This document shows positions 8,915-18,382 of a stretch of DNA of 64,000 nucleotides, in pieces (the stretch's first letter is position 1; every line of letters starts with the position of its first letter). The position numbers and the translations under genes were made by a program. The stretch covers positions 43,473 to 107,472 of the forward strand of contig NZ_LXFV01000059.1 in the NCBI RefSeq assembly GCF_002847345.1. The letters run 5' to 3'. The stretch comes from Pectobacterium peruviense. Lineage in GTDB: Bacteria > Pseudomonadota > Gammaproteobacteria > Enterobacterales > Enterobacteriaceae. A model generated the notes under the pieces. It saw only the letters and a list, made by a program, of their open reading frames with translations. It was not told where the DNA came from and did not search any database.

Positions 8915-9042
8915 TAGAAATAGCGATCTTTTTACGCACGAAACCACCACCCACAACCATTGACTCCGCGATTTCCTCTTCACAAGACGGAGTCTTGCAC
9001 CGCCAACTAGCAGAACACGCACAGTTCATGTGCATATACCCC

Positions 9043-10332
9043 TTAAGGGGTATCCCCGAATACATCTGCCACCGCGAGCATCGCCGTCGCGATTTCAATG
9101 AGCTTTTTATTCTGGCTCATCGCCATGCGCCTAAGGGTTTTGTAGGCTTCTTCTTCGCTTAATCCACGGTGCTGCATGAGTAAGCCCTTCGCTCGGTCGA
9201 TCTGTTTTCTTTCATTCAACGTAGCCCGCAGCGCGGTCAATTCATGATCCAATACCTGCAAACGCCGTGACTGTTGTTGCACAAGCGATAGCAGCGATCG
9301 TCCCAACTGTGGGCTGACGCCATCGCTATGCAGCCAGCCGGGCTGCGCGTTTTGCCCTTCCACGTCGTGACCAGCAACAAATATCGAATAACCTGGATCA
9401 TCGCTTTCCTGCTGCGCCATCAACGCTTCAAAATCTGCCTGCTGATCGCTACATGCCTTTTCCGCAGCCGCAATACGGGTACGGCAGCGTTGCATCAGCG
9501 TCTGCTCCAGTTCATCCTCCATCTGTTTCATTTCGTCGATGCGCCGTGTAGCAATCGAAAACCAGTGCAGGCTATCGGCTTCCGATAGTTTTTCTATCGG
9601 GCTTCGGGTACACACAATGCGACGCAGACGTTCAAACTCGCTGTCCACTTCGATAGCACGCCAGCGTTGCAGGCTTTCTTCATCGCTAAAATTCAGGAAG
9701 GTATCGAAGCAGCGCTCCTGCCGTTCGATCAAATCCAGCAGCTTTTGCCGAGTGTCCTCATCGACACTGCCTGCCGCATAAGCCGCCGCGCCGACAGCAC
9801 GCTCCTGCCCTGCCAGCTCTTTGCCCTGCATAAAACTGAACATGGCAATCAACGCGCGGGAAATCCCCGGATCGGCCGCCGTGTCCGATACCTCAAAAAC
9901 CAGTGCCAGCAGGTTACGGATAATGTCGTTAAAGAATGTCATCGCCTGAGGCTGGGGCAGCAAACGCTGGCGAATCTGCTGACGCAGTGCGGGCAGCAGG
10001 CTCAGCGCATAAACCACGCTGGCAACACGGCTGAATAGACGGCTCGCCTGCGGCAATTCCTCCGTCATTTTTTCCAACCCGGCCAGATGCATCATCAAAT
10101 GCGTCTGCGCTGCCTGCACGTCTTTTTCACGTAGCGCCAGTTCATCGGCGAAGAAGCGGCCATCGGAACAAAGAAACAGATTGGCAGTTCCCCGTTCGCG
10201 CTGCAATAAATGCACAAGCTGGCTGATTTTTCCCACCAGTTCACCACTTTGTAGCAGGTGGCGCAGGCTGTTTAGCTCACATTGGCGCGAGGCAAGTAAA
10301 AATCGAATTGTCGTTGAAGGCTCCGCCACCAT
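9043..10332 (-). CDS. nasR: Nitrate/nitrite-sensing transcription antiterminator (NIT-ANTAR)
   Basis: NasR binds nitrate or nitrite and then an RNA in the nas leader, preventing termination. The 429-residue protein has an all-helical NIT sensor region with the RERG motif at about residues 45-48 (LLQRERGTANLFL). Its C-terminal ANTAR domain, about residues 363-429, includes RAKGLLMQHRGLSEEEAY and the conserved three-helix spacing. It lies upstream of nasF on the same strand, as in Klebsiella, with a separate sigma-54 promoter in between. The ATG at 10332 has AGGAG at good spacing. The stop overlaps an 18-bp palindrome at 9036-9053. Confidence 0.95.
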   Translation of the reverse strand: MVAEPSTTIRFLLASRQCELNSLRHLLQSGELVGKISQLVHLLQRERGTANLFLCSDGRFFADELALREKDVQAAQTHLMMHLAGLEKMTEELPQASRLFSRVASVVYALSLLPALRQQIRQRLLPQPQAMTFFNDIIRNLLALVFEVSDTAADPGISRALIAMFSFMQGKELAGQERAVGAAAYAAGSVDEDTRQKLLDLIERQERCFDTFLNFSDEESLQRWRAIEVDSEFERLRRIVCTRSPIEKLSEADSLHWFSIATRRIDEMKQMEDELEQTLMQRCRTRIAAAEKACSDQQADFEALMAQQESDDPGYSIFVAGHDVEGQNAQPGWLHSDGVSPQLGRSLLSLVQQQSRRLQVLDHELTALRATLNERKQIDRAKGLLMQHRGLSEEEAYKTLRRMAMSQNKKLIEIATAMLAVADVFGDTP

Positions 10333-10552
10333 CGCTGTCTCTCCTGAAAAAAACCACTATCAGGAAGATGCAATTAATGCGCCAGTTACATTAGCCCACA
10401 GCGGGCAAGCGGCAAGGACATGCTGTCCGCACGATGACAGCTGCTTTCATGCACTTTTCACTTTAATTTTTAAACTCCGTTGCTAAACCCTAGCCACCTC
10501 AGAAGGTACGCTCTGCACCGTTACTAACACTGTTTTATAGCCTCAGGAGCGC

Positions 10553-12298
10553 ATGAGCGTGGCGAATTTATCTGAACAAGAAGACTGGATTGATGGGATT
10601 TATCAGCTTGAAGTATCGGATCGCGTTATCGCAGGTCCAGGGGGAATTTCCAACCGTCAGGCAGAGCAGTTAGCCAGCCGCACGGCTTACCTGAAAAAAA
10701 TGCAGGAAACGACTGGCGATAGTTTGCAAAAACATCTCGCAGCTAGCGACCCGCATTCGCAATATGCCCCCAAAAATAGCCCAGCGCTAACGGGAACGCC
10801 TACCGCACCAACGACAGCGCAAACGGCAAACAACACGCAGATTGCCACCACGGCATTTGTGAAATCGGCCATTGCCGCACTGATCAATGGGTCTCCGGCG
10901 GCACTGGATACGCTGCAAGAGTTAGCGAATGCGTTAGGTAATGACCCTAACTTCAGCACAACCATCTTGAATGCGATTGCAGATGTGAAAACTGACGCGA
11001 CCAATAAGCTGAATGCTCATGCTGCCATCCTCGATGCACATCCCCAGTATGCCCCGAAAGCCAGCCCTGCATTCACGGGAACACCAACAGCACCAACGGC
11101 AGCCTCCAGTTCTAACGATATGCAACTGGCGACCACAGCCTTTGTGAAAACCGCCGTGGCAGCATTGGTCAACGGCTCGCCTGCGGCGCTCGATACGCTA
11201 CAAGAGTTGGCGAATGCGTTGGGGAATGATCCGAACTTCAGCACAACGGTGCTGAATGCACTGGCGGGGAAACTGGCAAAAAACCAGAACGGGGCGGATA
11301 TCCCGAACGCTGTATTGTTCCGTAAGAACATAGGAATAATCGAGTCGGCATGGGGCAGCAAAGCCGTGCAAATAAGCCGCGTCAATATTCTTGATTATTT
11401 TAAGAGCAATACAGCATCAAATTTATATCAAGCCGATCCGGACAATGTCACGGGGCTACCTGTTGGTTTCGGCCCAAGCATCATGGAATGGAAATCATCG
11501 ACTGATGGGTTTGGTGTACTGAGCGTCGTCGATGTCACTAATCCATCAAAATCTGCATGGGTGGTATTGAAAGGTGGCAGTTGGCAAGGGTGGGTCACTC
11601 CGGTTTTTTCTCATGCACACGTCACTCGTATCCCATCCAGAATTATAGAAATCCATGACCCTGATTCATACGATGATTATGTGATCGAATACGGTTCTGT
11701 TAATGGAAACCCATCGCATTGTTATATTGATTTTCATACCGATGGAAAAAGCGATACAGATTATAATTCACGTCTAGCTGTCATCCCACCCGCGCCCGGC
11801 GAAACGTTGTCAGATGTTATTTTTCTGTCGAAAAAGTTACAGCACAACTATCACGACGTATGGACGAAAGGGAACCTAACACCATCCGCGATTGGCGCTA
11901 TGCCCACATCTGAGCTCGCAGGCATGCCGCAGCTATTCCCCGGTGCCGTGGCGCCAGAAGGCTGGCTGAAATGCAACGGCCAACAGTTTGACAAAGCGCA
12001 ATACCCTATTCTGACCTATCGCTATCCCAGCGGTTTTTTGCCAGATCTACGCGGCGAATTCGTGCGCGGTTGGGATGACGGGCGTGGTGTTGATGCTGGG
12101 CGTGCGTTGATGTCACACCAATCAGACGAGTTGAGAGAGCACACACATAGCGGCGTGCCGTTGCTGCGTAACGATTCCGATCGCGGAAGCGGATCATCGA
12201 ATTTCTCTGTAGATGATATCGGAACAACGAGCACGACAGGTGGGAATGAAACTCGTCCCCGCAATATCGCCTTCAACTACATCGTGAGAGCAGCATAA
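10553..12298 (+). CDS. Phage-type tail fibre protein with collar domain
   Basis: This 581-residue protein resembles tail fibres of tailed phages and phage-tail bacteriocins. The N-terminus (DGIYQLEVSDRVIAGPGG, then SNRQAEQLASRTAYLKK) is the usual baseplate-attachment type. Residues 66-142 and 161-237 are two copies of one module containing SPxxTGTPTAP and ALDTLQELANALGNDPNFS. The C-terminus has a collar-type region (LFPGAVAPEGWLKCNGQ, FLPDLRGEFVRGWDDGRG) and ends RPRNIAFNYIVRAA. AGGAG precedes the ATG. The stop overlaps the start of the next gene as TAATG. No capsid, sheath, lysis or integrase gene is nearby, so it is orphaned here. It could be a prophage remnant or a spare fibre for a carotovoricin-like particle encoded elsewhere. 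Confidence 0.88.
   Translation: MSVANLSEQEDWIDGIYQLEVSDRVIAGPGGISNRQAEQLASRTAYLKKMQETTGDSLQKHLAASDPHSQYAPKNSPALTGTPTAPTTAQTANNTQIATTAFVKSAIAALINGSPAALDTLQELANALGNDPNFSTTILNAIADVKTDATNKLNAHAAILDAHPQYAPKASPAFTGTPTAPTAASSSNDMQLATTAFVKTAVAALVNGSPAALDTLQELANALGNDPNFSTTVLNALAGKLAKNQNGADIPNAVLFRKNIGIIESAWGSKAVQISRVNILDYFKSNTASNLYQADPDNVTGLPVGFGPSIMEWKSSTDGFGVLSVVDVTNPSKSAWVVLKGGSWQGWVTPVFSHAHVTRIPSRIIEIHDPDSYDDYVIEYGSVNGNPSHCYIDFHTDGKSDTDYNSRLAVIPPAPGETLSDVIFLSKKLQHNYHDVWTKGNLTPSAIGAMPTSELAGMPQLFPGAVAPEGWLKCNGQQFDKAQYPILTYRYPSGFLPDLRGEFVRGWDDGRGVDAGRALMSHQSDELREHTHSGVPLLRNDSDRGSGSSNFSVDDIGTTSTTGGNETRPRNIAFNYIVRAA
10748..11263 (+). repeat. Tandem duplication within the tail-fibre gene
   Basis: Positions 10748-10978 and 11033-11263 encode two versions of the same 77-residue module, offset by 285 bp. 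Blocks such as CAAGAGTT(A/G)GCGAATGCGTT are nearly identical in DNA, while other codons have diverged. Confidence 0.85.
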
Positions 12299-12915
12299 TG
12301 AGCAACTATTCAACACAAATTAAAAACGCAGAACTGAACGAACACGGCTTGGCAATTAACACAGGCTGGATTACGGTTTATCACGTTAATCCGGCTACGC
12401 AGGAATATCAGAGCGCCAGCTATGAGTATGTTATGCAAGGTGTTGGTCTTCCTGCCGATAGCTATGCCGACGAGCCTGAACTGCCGCCAGTTGGACAAGC
12501 CCTGCGCCGTTCCACTGATGGTAAATCATGGGAACAGGTGCCGGATTATCGCGGCCAGACGGTTTACAGCACAGAAACCCGCCAGCAGCAGACGGTGATG
12601 CAATTCGGCATTCTGCCTGAAAACATGACGTTTCTGGCTCCGGCAACCGAGTTTGACAAGTGGGATGGAGCAACGTGGGTGACAAACCTGGAAGCACAAC
12701 AACTTGCCTCGACCAAAAACCAACAGCAGGAGCTGGCGGCGCGACGCGCGACGGCAAATACCCGAATTACCGAGCTAAGCTACGCGGTGGATTTAGCCAT
12801 TGCCACGGATGAAGAGCAACAGCGGCTAACCCAATGGAAAATTTATCTGGTCGAGTTGAGCCGCCTTGATCTCACTGCCGCATCCGTTGTGTGGCCAGAA
12901 TCCCCGCTCATCTAA
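12298..12915 (+). CDS. Tail fibre assembly protein (chaperone)
   Basis: This 205-residue protein follows the fibre gene with overlapping stop and start codons, the standard place for a tail-fibre chaperone (Caudovirales tail fibre assembly family). These proteins help the fibre's receptor-binding end fold and trimerise. Matching features are the central ATEFDKWDGATWV segment and a helical, charged C-terminal half (ARRATANTRITELSYAVDLA) ending in a WPESPLI tail. Nothing phage-related follows. The family call is good; its specific partner is inferred from adjacency. Confidence 0.85.
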   Translation: MSNYSTQIKNAELNEHGLAINTGWITVYHVNPATQEYQSASYEYVMQGVGLPADSYADEPELPPVGQALRRSTDGKSWEQVPDYRGQTVYSTETRQQQTVMQFGILPENMTFLAPATEFDKWDGATWVTNLEAQQLASTKNQQQELAARRATANTRITELSYAVDLAIATDEEQQRLTQWKIYLVELSRLDLTAASVVWPESPLI

Positions 12916-13443
12916 TCGGTAACACCAGAAATTCATTACAAAATGTAGATGTGCCGTATTTAACGTACGGCCATTTCAGAATTTTTAGTCAGAATGCCCT
13001 GATAATCCCCATTATTATTTATCAACAAATGTAAAATTAAATAAAAAATGAAACTGTTATATTTATCAATTACAAATCTGTACTATTTAATTTAACCCCA
13101 CGCTAAAACATCAATCAAATAGCAAAATAAAAACCCAATTAATATTTATTAATGAGATTAAAATTTACATACATCAAATAAATCAGAATATAAAACCAAA
13201 ATAACAGTATTAAAGATAAAGTCATCAAATCAACAAACTGTACTATTTATCCTCCAGTTTTTGCACGGTATAATCCCCGCACGTCTCACTCACTATTCAT
13301 TCTTATCTCACTTCAATCAGTGAAGTTAATTTCCGACGGATGCAAATACCGTCGACGTTAATTTATTCGCATTTATTCATCACTATTTATTCCGGCAAGT
13401 ATCGGAATAACTGCATTTTCCTGCCTGTAGCTAGGAGCGTAAC
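12916..13443. other. AT-rich spacer and candidate cydA promoter region
   Basis: This 528-bp stretch has no gene. Positions 13000-13260 are strikingly AT-rich. A 12-bp direct repeat, CTGTACTATTTA, occurs at 13078-13089 and 13238-13249. GCCGTA/TACGGC at 12953-12971, followed by a short T run, may end the tail-fibre unit. TATAAT at 13269-13274 is a candidate -10 element for cydA, with a leader of about 160 bases. No certain -35 or FNR/ArcA site was recognised. Confidence 0.45.
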
Positions 13444-15021
13444 ATGTTTGATGTCGTCGAGCTGTCGCGGCTGCAATTTGCCCTGACTGCCATGTACCAC
13501 TTTCTTTTCGTCCCACTGACTCTGGGGTTGTCTTTCCTGCTGGCCATTATGAACACCACGTATGTGTTAACCGGCAAGCAAATCTACAAGGATATGACCA
13601 AATTCTGGGGCAAGCTGTTCGCCATCAATTTTGCACTGGGTGTGGCAACTGGTCTAACACTGGAATTCCAGTTCGGCACCAACTGGTCTTACTATTCTCA
13701 CTACGTGGGCGATATTTTTGGCGCACCGCTGGCGATGGAAGGGCTGATGGCGTTCTTCCTGGAATCCACGCTGGTCGGTCTGTTCTTTTTCGGTTGGGAT
13801 CGCCTGACTAAAGTCCAACATATGATGGTGACCTGGTTCGTCGCGCTAGGCTCCAACTTCTCCGCCTTGTGGATTTTGGTCGCCAACGGCTGGATGCAAA
13901 ACCCGATTGCCGCCGAATTCAATTACGAAACCATGCGCATGGAAATGCTGAGTTTCGCCGAACTGGTGATGAACCCTGTCGCACAGGTGAAATTCGTACA
14001 CACCGTGGCAGCAGGCTACACCGCGGGCGCGATGTTCGTGCTGGGGATCAGTTCTTACTATCTGTTGAGAGGCCGCGATGTCGCGTTTGCCAAGCGCTCG
14101 TTCGCCATTGCAGCCAGTTTCGGTCTGGCCTCAGTGCTGTCCGTCATCGTCTTAGGTGATGAATCCGGCTATGTGATGGGCGATGTGCAGAAAACCAAGC
14201 TGGCAGCCATCGAAGCCGAATGGGAAACGCAGCCCGCTCCCGCCTCTTTCACGCTGTTCTCCATTCCTAATCAGGAGACGATGCAGAACGATTATGCCAT
14301 CCACGTTCCTTATCTGTTGGGGTTGATTGCCACCCGTTCGCTCGACAAACCCGTCGTCGGCATTAAAGACCTGATGGCGCAGCATGAGATACGCATTCGT
14401 AACGGTATGACGGCCTATGATCTGCTGGAGGAACTACGTTCGGGCAACAGCGACCCCACCGTTCGCGCACGTTTTGAGGCTGCAAAGCACGATCTCGGCT
14501 ATGGCCTATTGCTTAAGCGCTACACCGATGACGTCGCTAACGCCAGTGAAAATCAGATTCAGCAAGCCACTAAGGATTCAATTCCTCGCGTCGCACCGCT
14601 GTATATTGCGTTTCGCCTGATGGTCGGATGTGGCGTGCTGATGCTCGCTATTTTTGCCCTGTCGTTCTGGAGCGTCATACGCGGCCGCATGGGAGAGCGT
14701 AAATGGCTGCACCGCGTGGCGCTGTACGGTATTCCCCTGCCTTGGATCGCCATTGAATCCGGCTGGTTTATCGCTGAATACGGTCGTCAACCTTGGGCGG
14801 TCGCCGAAGTCTTGCCTACCGCTATCGCCAATTCGTCCCTGGAAGCACACGATATTCTGCTATCGATGGGGCTGATTTGTGGGCTGTATACGCTGTTTCT
14901 GGTCGCAGAACTGTACCTGATGTTCAAGTTTTCCCGACTGGGGCCAAGCAGCCTGAAAACCGGCCGTTATCATTTTGAACAGCCGACAACACCGCCACTC
15001 GCCACACCTGCAAAACCTTAA
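13444..15021 (+). CDS. cydA: Cytochrome bd ubiquinol oxidase subunit I
   Basis: This 525-residue inner-membrane subunit of cytochrome bd oxidises quinol and carries haems b558, b595 and d. It is very close to E. coli CydA throughout ([54 protein letters not shown]). His19 matches the b595 ligand and the HTVAAGY segment carries the b558 histidine. The long Q-loop ([21 protein letters not shown]) is present. AGGAG precedes the ATG. It heads an operon with cydB and a CydX-like gene. The usual enterobacterial neighbours (ybgE, ybgC, tolQRAB) are absent, so this may be a second bd oxidase; the sequence is CydA-like rather than AppC-like. Confidence 0.95.
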   Translation: MFDVVELSRLQFALTAMYHFLFVPLTLGLSFLLAIMNTTYVLTGKQIYKDMTKFWGKLFAINFALGVATGLTLEFQFGTNWSYYSHYVGDIFGAPLAMEGLMAFFLESTLVGLFFFGWDRLTKVQHMMVTWFVALGSNFSALWILVANGWMQNPIAAEFNYETMRMEMLSFAELVMNPVAQVKFVHTVAAGYTAGAMFVLGISSYYLLRGRDVAFAKRSFAIAASFGLASVLSVIVLGDESGYVMGDVQKTKLAAIEAEWETQPAPASFTLFSIPNQETMQNDYAIHVPYLLGLIATRSLDKPVVGIKDLMAQHEIRIRNGMTAYDLLEELRSGNSDPTVRARFEAAKHDLGYGLLLKRYTDDVANASENQIQQATKDSIPRVAPLYIAFRLMVGCGVLMLAIFALSFWSVIRGRMGERKWLHRVALYGIPLPWIAIESGWFIAEYGRQPWAVAEVLPTAIANSSLEAHDILLSMGLICGLYTLFLVAELYLMFKFSRLGPSSLKTGRYHFEQPTTPPLATPAKP

Positions 15022-15035
15022 CGGGAGCCACAATA

Positions 15036-16175
15036 ATGCTGGATTATGAAACATTACGTCTGATTTGGTGGGGATTGATTGGCCTGCTGTTCATCGGCTT
15101 TGCCATCACTGATGGCTTTGATATGGGCGTGGGCATTCTGCTGCGCCTACTGGGAAAGAGCGACACCGAACGGCGGGTGATGATTAACGTGATCGCACCA
15201 CACTGGGACGGCAATCAGGTCTGGCTGATCACCGCGGCAGGCGCGCTGTTTGCCGCCTGGCCGATGGTCTATGCTGCTGCCTTTTCCGGTTTCTATTTCG
15301 CTATGATTTTAGTCTTGGCCGCCCTGTTTTTCCGCCCGGTTGGCTTTGATTACCGCTCAAAACTGGAGAATCGCCGCTGGCGTAATATGTGGGACTGGGG
15401 CATTTTTATCGGCAGCTTCGTTCCCACGTTGGTGTTTGGCATCGCACTCGGGAACCTATTGCAGGGCGTGCCATTGAGCGTAGATATGTATTTGCGCCTC
15501 ACCTACCACGGCGGATTCTTTGGCCTGTTGAATCCGTTCGGGTTGCTAGCGGGGTTAGTGAGTGTCGCTATGATCGTCTCCCACGGCGCGATTTACCTGC
15601 AAATGCGTACCACCGATGCACTTCAACGTCGTGCGCAAAAAACGGTCCTGATCGCCAGCGTACTCATGAGCATCACCTTCTTACTGGCTGGCTTCTGGGT
15701 ACTAACCGGAATCGACGGCTATGTGATTACCTCCGCGCTGGATAAAGCAGCGCCGTCCAATCCATTGAAAAAAGAAGTGGTCCAGCAGGCCGGTGCCTGG
15801 TTAACCAATTTTACGGCGTATCCCGTGCTATGGACTATCCCAGCTTTGGGTGTGATTCTGCCATGGTTCACGAGCCTCTTCTCACGCGTGAACCGCTGCG
15901 GTTGGGGATTTCTGACGTCGTCACTAACGATTGTCTGCGTGATTCTGACCGCGGGGATTACGCTATTCCCCTTCGTGATGCCTTCCAGCTTTGATCCCAA
16001 CGTTAGCCTGACCATCTGGGATGCCACCTCCAGCCAGCTTACGCTTCAGGTGATGACGATTTTAGCCTGCATTTTTGTCCCCACCATCCTGATCTATACC
16101 AGCTGGTGTTATTACAAAATGTTTGGCCGAATCGACGCACGTTATATCGAAGAAAATAAGCATTCCGTTTACTAA
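15036..16175 (+). CDS. cydB: Cytochrome bd ubiquinol oxidase subunit II
   Basis: This 379-residue membrane partner of CydA starts 14 bp after it. Family patterns include LDYETLRLIWWGLIG, AITDGFDMGVG, APHWDGNQVWLITAAG and the late TLFPFVMPSSFDPN segment. About eight or nine hydrophobic spans are visible. With CydA and the small CydX-like subunit it should form a bd-type oxidase for low-oxygen respiration. The length matches E. coli CydB. Confidence 0.95.
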   Translation: MLDYETLRLIWWGLIGLLFIGFAITDGFDMGVGILLRLLGKSDTERRVMINVIAPHWDGNQVWLITAAGALFAAWPMVYAAAFSGFYFAMILVLAALFFRPVGFDYRSKLENRRWRNMWDWGIFIGSFVPTLVFGIALGNLLQGVPLSVDMYLRLTYHGGFFGLLNPFGLLAGLVSVAMIVSHGAIYLQMRTTDALQRRAQKTVLIASVLMSITFLLAGFWVLTGIDGYVITSALDKAAPSNPLKKEVVQQAGAWLTNFTAYPVLWTIPALGVILPWFTSLFSRVNRCGWGFLTSSLTIVCVILTAGITLFPFVMPSSFDPNVSLTIWDATSSQLTLQVMTILACIFVPTILIYTSWCYYKMFGRIDARYIEENKHSVY

Positions 16176-16194
16176 CGACTTGAGGAGAAAGAAG

Positions 16195-16299
16195 ATGTGG
16201 TATTTCGCCTGGATACTCGGCACGCTGCTGGCCTGCGCGTTCGCACTAGTCACCGCATTGGCAGTAGAGAATCATGAAGCGGGGAAAGACGCGTCCTGA
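16195..16299 (+). CDS. cydX: Small CydX-like subunit of cytochrome bd oxidase
   Basis: A 34-residue frame begins MWYFAWILGTLLACAFAL, one transmembrane helix with the MWY(F/L)xW start typical of CydX/AppX, and ends in a polar tail. TGAGGAG lies upstream and the gene starts 19 bp after cydB. CydX subunits stabilise the haems of the bd oxidase. It is short enough to be missed by automatic calling. Position and sequence both support it. Confidence 0.9.
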   Translation: MWYFAWILGTLLACAFALVTALAVENHEAGKDAS

Positions 16300-16450
16300 T
16301 AAAACGACGCGCCGCTATGGGTGCCTCATCATGCCGTGCTGATACAATCATCGTTGATACAATCAGGGCAGACGAAATCCGCCAAGGGCGCTAGAATGCA
16401 AACGCAGCGCCCCAGCGGATATCCTTTTCAACCTGAAATCAGATGACGAC

Positions 16451-16816
16451 ATGACAACACCCAGACAGGACAAAACTCCGTGGTGGAGCCAAGGGAAAAC
16501 CCCAGACTACCGTTTTTCATTAGCGAATGAGCGCACCTTTCTAGCGTGGATCCGCACCGCGCTGGCGTTTCTGGCGGGTGCAGTCGGTATCGATCAATTT
16601 ACTGTGCATATCGATCCGCTGCTGCGTCAAGGGCTGTCGTTGTTACTGGTCGTCAGTGCGGCGCTGCTTGGCGGCTTGGCCTATCGTCGGTGGGTCAGCA
16701 ATGAAAAAGCCATGCGGCAGGAAAATGATATGCCGTACACGCCGATGCTGCTGATTGTGACGCTGTTTATCACCCTCATTGCTATCGCACTCGCCGCCAT
16801 GATTCTGCTCGGGTAA
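16451..16816 (+). CDS. DUF202 (YidH-like) inner-membrane protein
   Basis: This 121-residue protein has a polar start (TPDYRFSLANERTFLAWIRTALAFLAG) followed by three hydrophobic spans. RFSLANERTFLAWIRT is the hallmark of the DUF202/YidH family, whose function is not established. It lies 151 bp after cydX and 3 bp before a second DUF202 gene, so the two form a unit like E. coli yidH-yidG. A GGGCGCT/AGCGCCC hairpin (16386-16412) lies in the gap before it. Confidence 0.85.
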   Translation: MTTPRQDKTPWWSQGKTPDYRFSLANERTFLAWIRTALAFLAGAVGIDQFTVHIDPLLRQGLSLLLVVSAALLGGLAYRRWVSNEKAMRQENDMPYTPMLLIVTLFITLIAIALAAMILLG

Positions 16817-16819
16817 CGC

Positions 16820-17146
16820 ATGGAGACGACTCGCGATCCGGGGTTACAGCCACAGCGAACCGGCATGGCGTGGTCCCGAACCCTGTTTGTGATGCTGATC
16901 AATAGCCTGCTGTGTTTTCGCCTCAGTATCGTCGACGACAGCCGCGCGGTGTTCGCCTGCGCTATGCTGCTCTTATGCGTTTCCGCTCTGATGTCGGTGC
17001 TGGCGATTGTGCGTTATCGTTTTAATGCCAGTTGCCAGTTGGTGCTATCACGCATTAGTCACGGGCTGATCGTGCTGACATCCGCGTCCATTGTGATCAC
17101 TGCGCTGGTATTGCTGCTGCACTTCAGCGGTGTGTGGCAGAGGTAG
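16820..17146 (+). CDS. DUF202 (YidG-like) inner-membrane protein
   Basis: This 108-residue protein with three predicted membrane spans begins DPGLQPQRTGMAWSRTLFVM, the YidG-type version of DUF202 (ERTxLAW replaced by RTGMAWSRT). It is almost contiguous with the preceding DUF202 gene and probably cotranslated. Function unknown. Two small related proteins side by side suggest a hetero-oligomer, but that is inference. Confidence 0.82.
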   Translation: METTRDPGLQPQRTGMAWSRTLFVMLINSLLCFRLSIVDDSRAVFACAMLLLCVSALMSVLAIVRYRFNASCQLVLSRISHGLIVLTSASIVITALVLLLHFSGVWQR

Positions 17147-17163
17147 GTTTTCTGAAAGAAAGG

Positions 17164-17189
17164 CGGTGAAGCACAAACGCGCTTCACCG
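17164..17189. terminator. Hairpin between convergent genes
   Basis: CGGTGAAGC and GCTTCACCG form a 9-bp stem with an 8-base loop between the convergent DUF202 gene and fdhE. There is no strong T run on either side, so termination is plausible rather than certain. Confidence 0.5.
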
Positions 17190-17199
17190 ATTAGGCAGG

Positions 17200-18129
17200 C
17201 TATTCGATCGAACTTTCTGGGAACAGGAACGGGTTGATGCTACTGCGAGAAAAACCTTCTTCCTCCATTTTCACATCCAGCACCAGCGACGCCAGATCGT
17301 CGGCGACGGCTTCCACGCGGTGATCTTTTTCCTGATATAACAGCTTCAGATACGTACCGCAGTGACCACAACTTTCTGCTTTGATAGCGGAATTTTCGCT
17401 ATCCAGCGACCAGTAATTGAGTTCGCTGGACTCTTCGCAGTTGCTGCATTTCACCCGCACCATGTGCCATTCGCTCTCGCACAGATTACAGTGCAGATAA
17501 CGCAGTCCGCTGGACGTGCCTAACTGCACCACGCCAGAGACGGGAATGCTGCCGCACACAGGGCAGAACTGGCGGTGTTCACCAGGTACAGCGCGCGCTT
17601 TGCCGGGCAACAGGCTAGCCATCTGCGCCCAATACAGCGACAGTGCCGCCCAGATGAACGGGGCTTTATCGTTGCTTTCGGCACGAAACTCGTGTTGCAG
17701 CAGCGCCGTCGCCTGTTCTTCCAGCTCCTGTACTGAGGCTTTTTCCAGATTCTCCAGCGTGGATAATACCTGTCCGCTGGCATCCGGTTTCAATTCTTCG
17801 ATCAACGCACGCAGCAGCGTGTGCCAGTGCGCATCACGCGGGAACACCGTGATATCGAGCGGCGGGCGTTCGCCAGACTGTTTCAGCACATCACTCAGAT
17901 CAAGCTGCAGCGGATGATCGTGCAACACCTTCTGCTGGGCTTCCACCACGCCTGCGGCGAAGGTGAGATAATCTCCCAGCGGGTGATCTTCAGCTAACTG
18001 ACGCAGGCGCTCCGCGCGACTGCTGTACAGGCTTTTCAGATTGGCAAAAAGCAGCGGAGGGATATGCCCTTCCCGCGTTGATTGTTCATTCTGTTCTAAC
18101 TGTTCCTGAGGAACAATGCGAATACTCAT
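17200..18129 (-). CDS. fdhE: Formate dehydrogenase accessory protein FdhE
   Basis: FdhE is a cytoplasmic rubredoxin-like protein needed for maturation of Tat-exported formate dehydrogenases. The 309 residues contain four CxxC pairs: CPVC (189-192), CNLC (214-217), CSNC (228-231) and CGHC (254-257). The N-terminal half is helical. In many enterobacteria fdhE follows fdoGHI; here it stands alone beside the bd oxidase unit, so its client enzyme must be encoded elsewhere. Length and motifs match the family. Confidence 0.95.
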   Translation of the reverse strand: MSIRIVPQEQLEQNEQSTREGHIPPLLFANLKSLYSSRAERLRQLAEDHPLGDYLTFAAGVVEAQQKVLHDHPLQLDLSDVLKQSGERPPLDITVFPRDAHWHTLLRALIEELKPDASGQVLSTLENLEKASVQELEEQATALLQHEFRAESNDKAPFIWAALSLYWAQMASLLPGKARAVPGEHRQFCPVCGSIPVSGVVQLGTSSGLRYLHCNLCESEWHMVRVKCSNCEESSELNYWSLDSENSAIKAESCGHCGTYLKLLYQEKDHRVEAVADDLASLVLDVKMEEEGFSRSSINPFLFPESSIE

Positions 18130-18382
18130 CAGGGGGATTTTTCCTGTTATTTACGTTGTCTATCCGATAGATTTCGGAACGCGGGAAGGCTGTCAGCGCG
18201 ATCCGAAAGATAGCGGGTATCGCTCACCTTTAATAGGGATTATACCTGTCGCGCCGATCGACTTCCTGATTTCTGGCAAGGTTATGCCTGTTTTTAACCA
18301 TCGCCGCAGCCTTCCCCCTTTCCGCCATAACGGGAACAGTAGCAGAAAAGCAGCAAGCTTCTACACACCCACAAAGAGGTGC

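Noticed and set aside
9036..9053. ATACCCCTTAAGGGGTAT as the nasR terminator
   Set aside because: It is a perfect palindrome with almost no loop, overlaps the stop codon and has no T run.
10333..10552. Site for tail-fibre DNA inversion (Gin/Cin-like) near the fibre gene
   Set aside because: I looked for AAACC-GGTTT type crossover sequences at both ends of the cassette and saw no convincing pair, no inverted partial fibre gene and no invertase.
10553..12915. A prophage or complete bacteriocin cluster
   Set aside because: Only fibre and chaperone genes are present; there are no structural, lysis, regulatory or integrase genes and no flanking att-like duplication that I could see.
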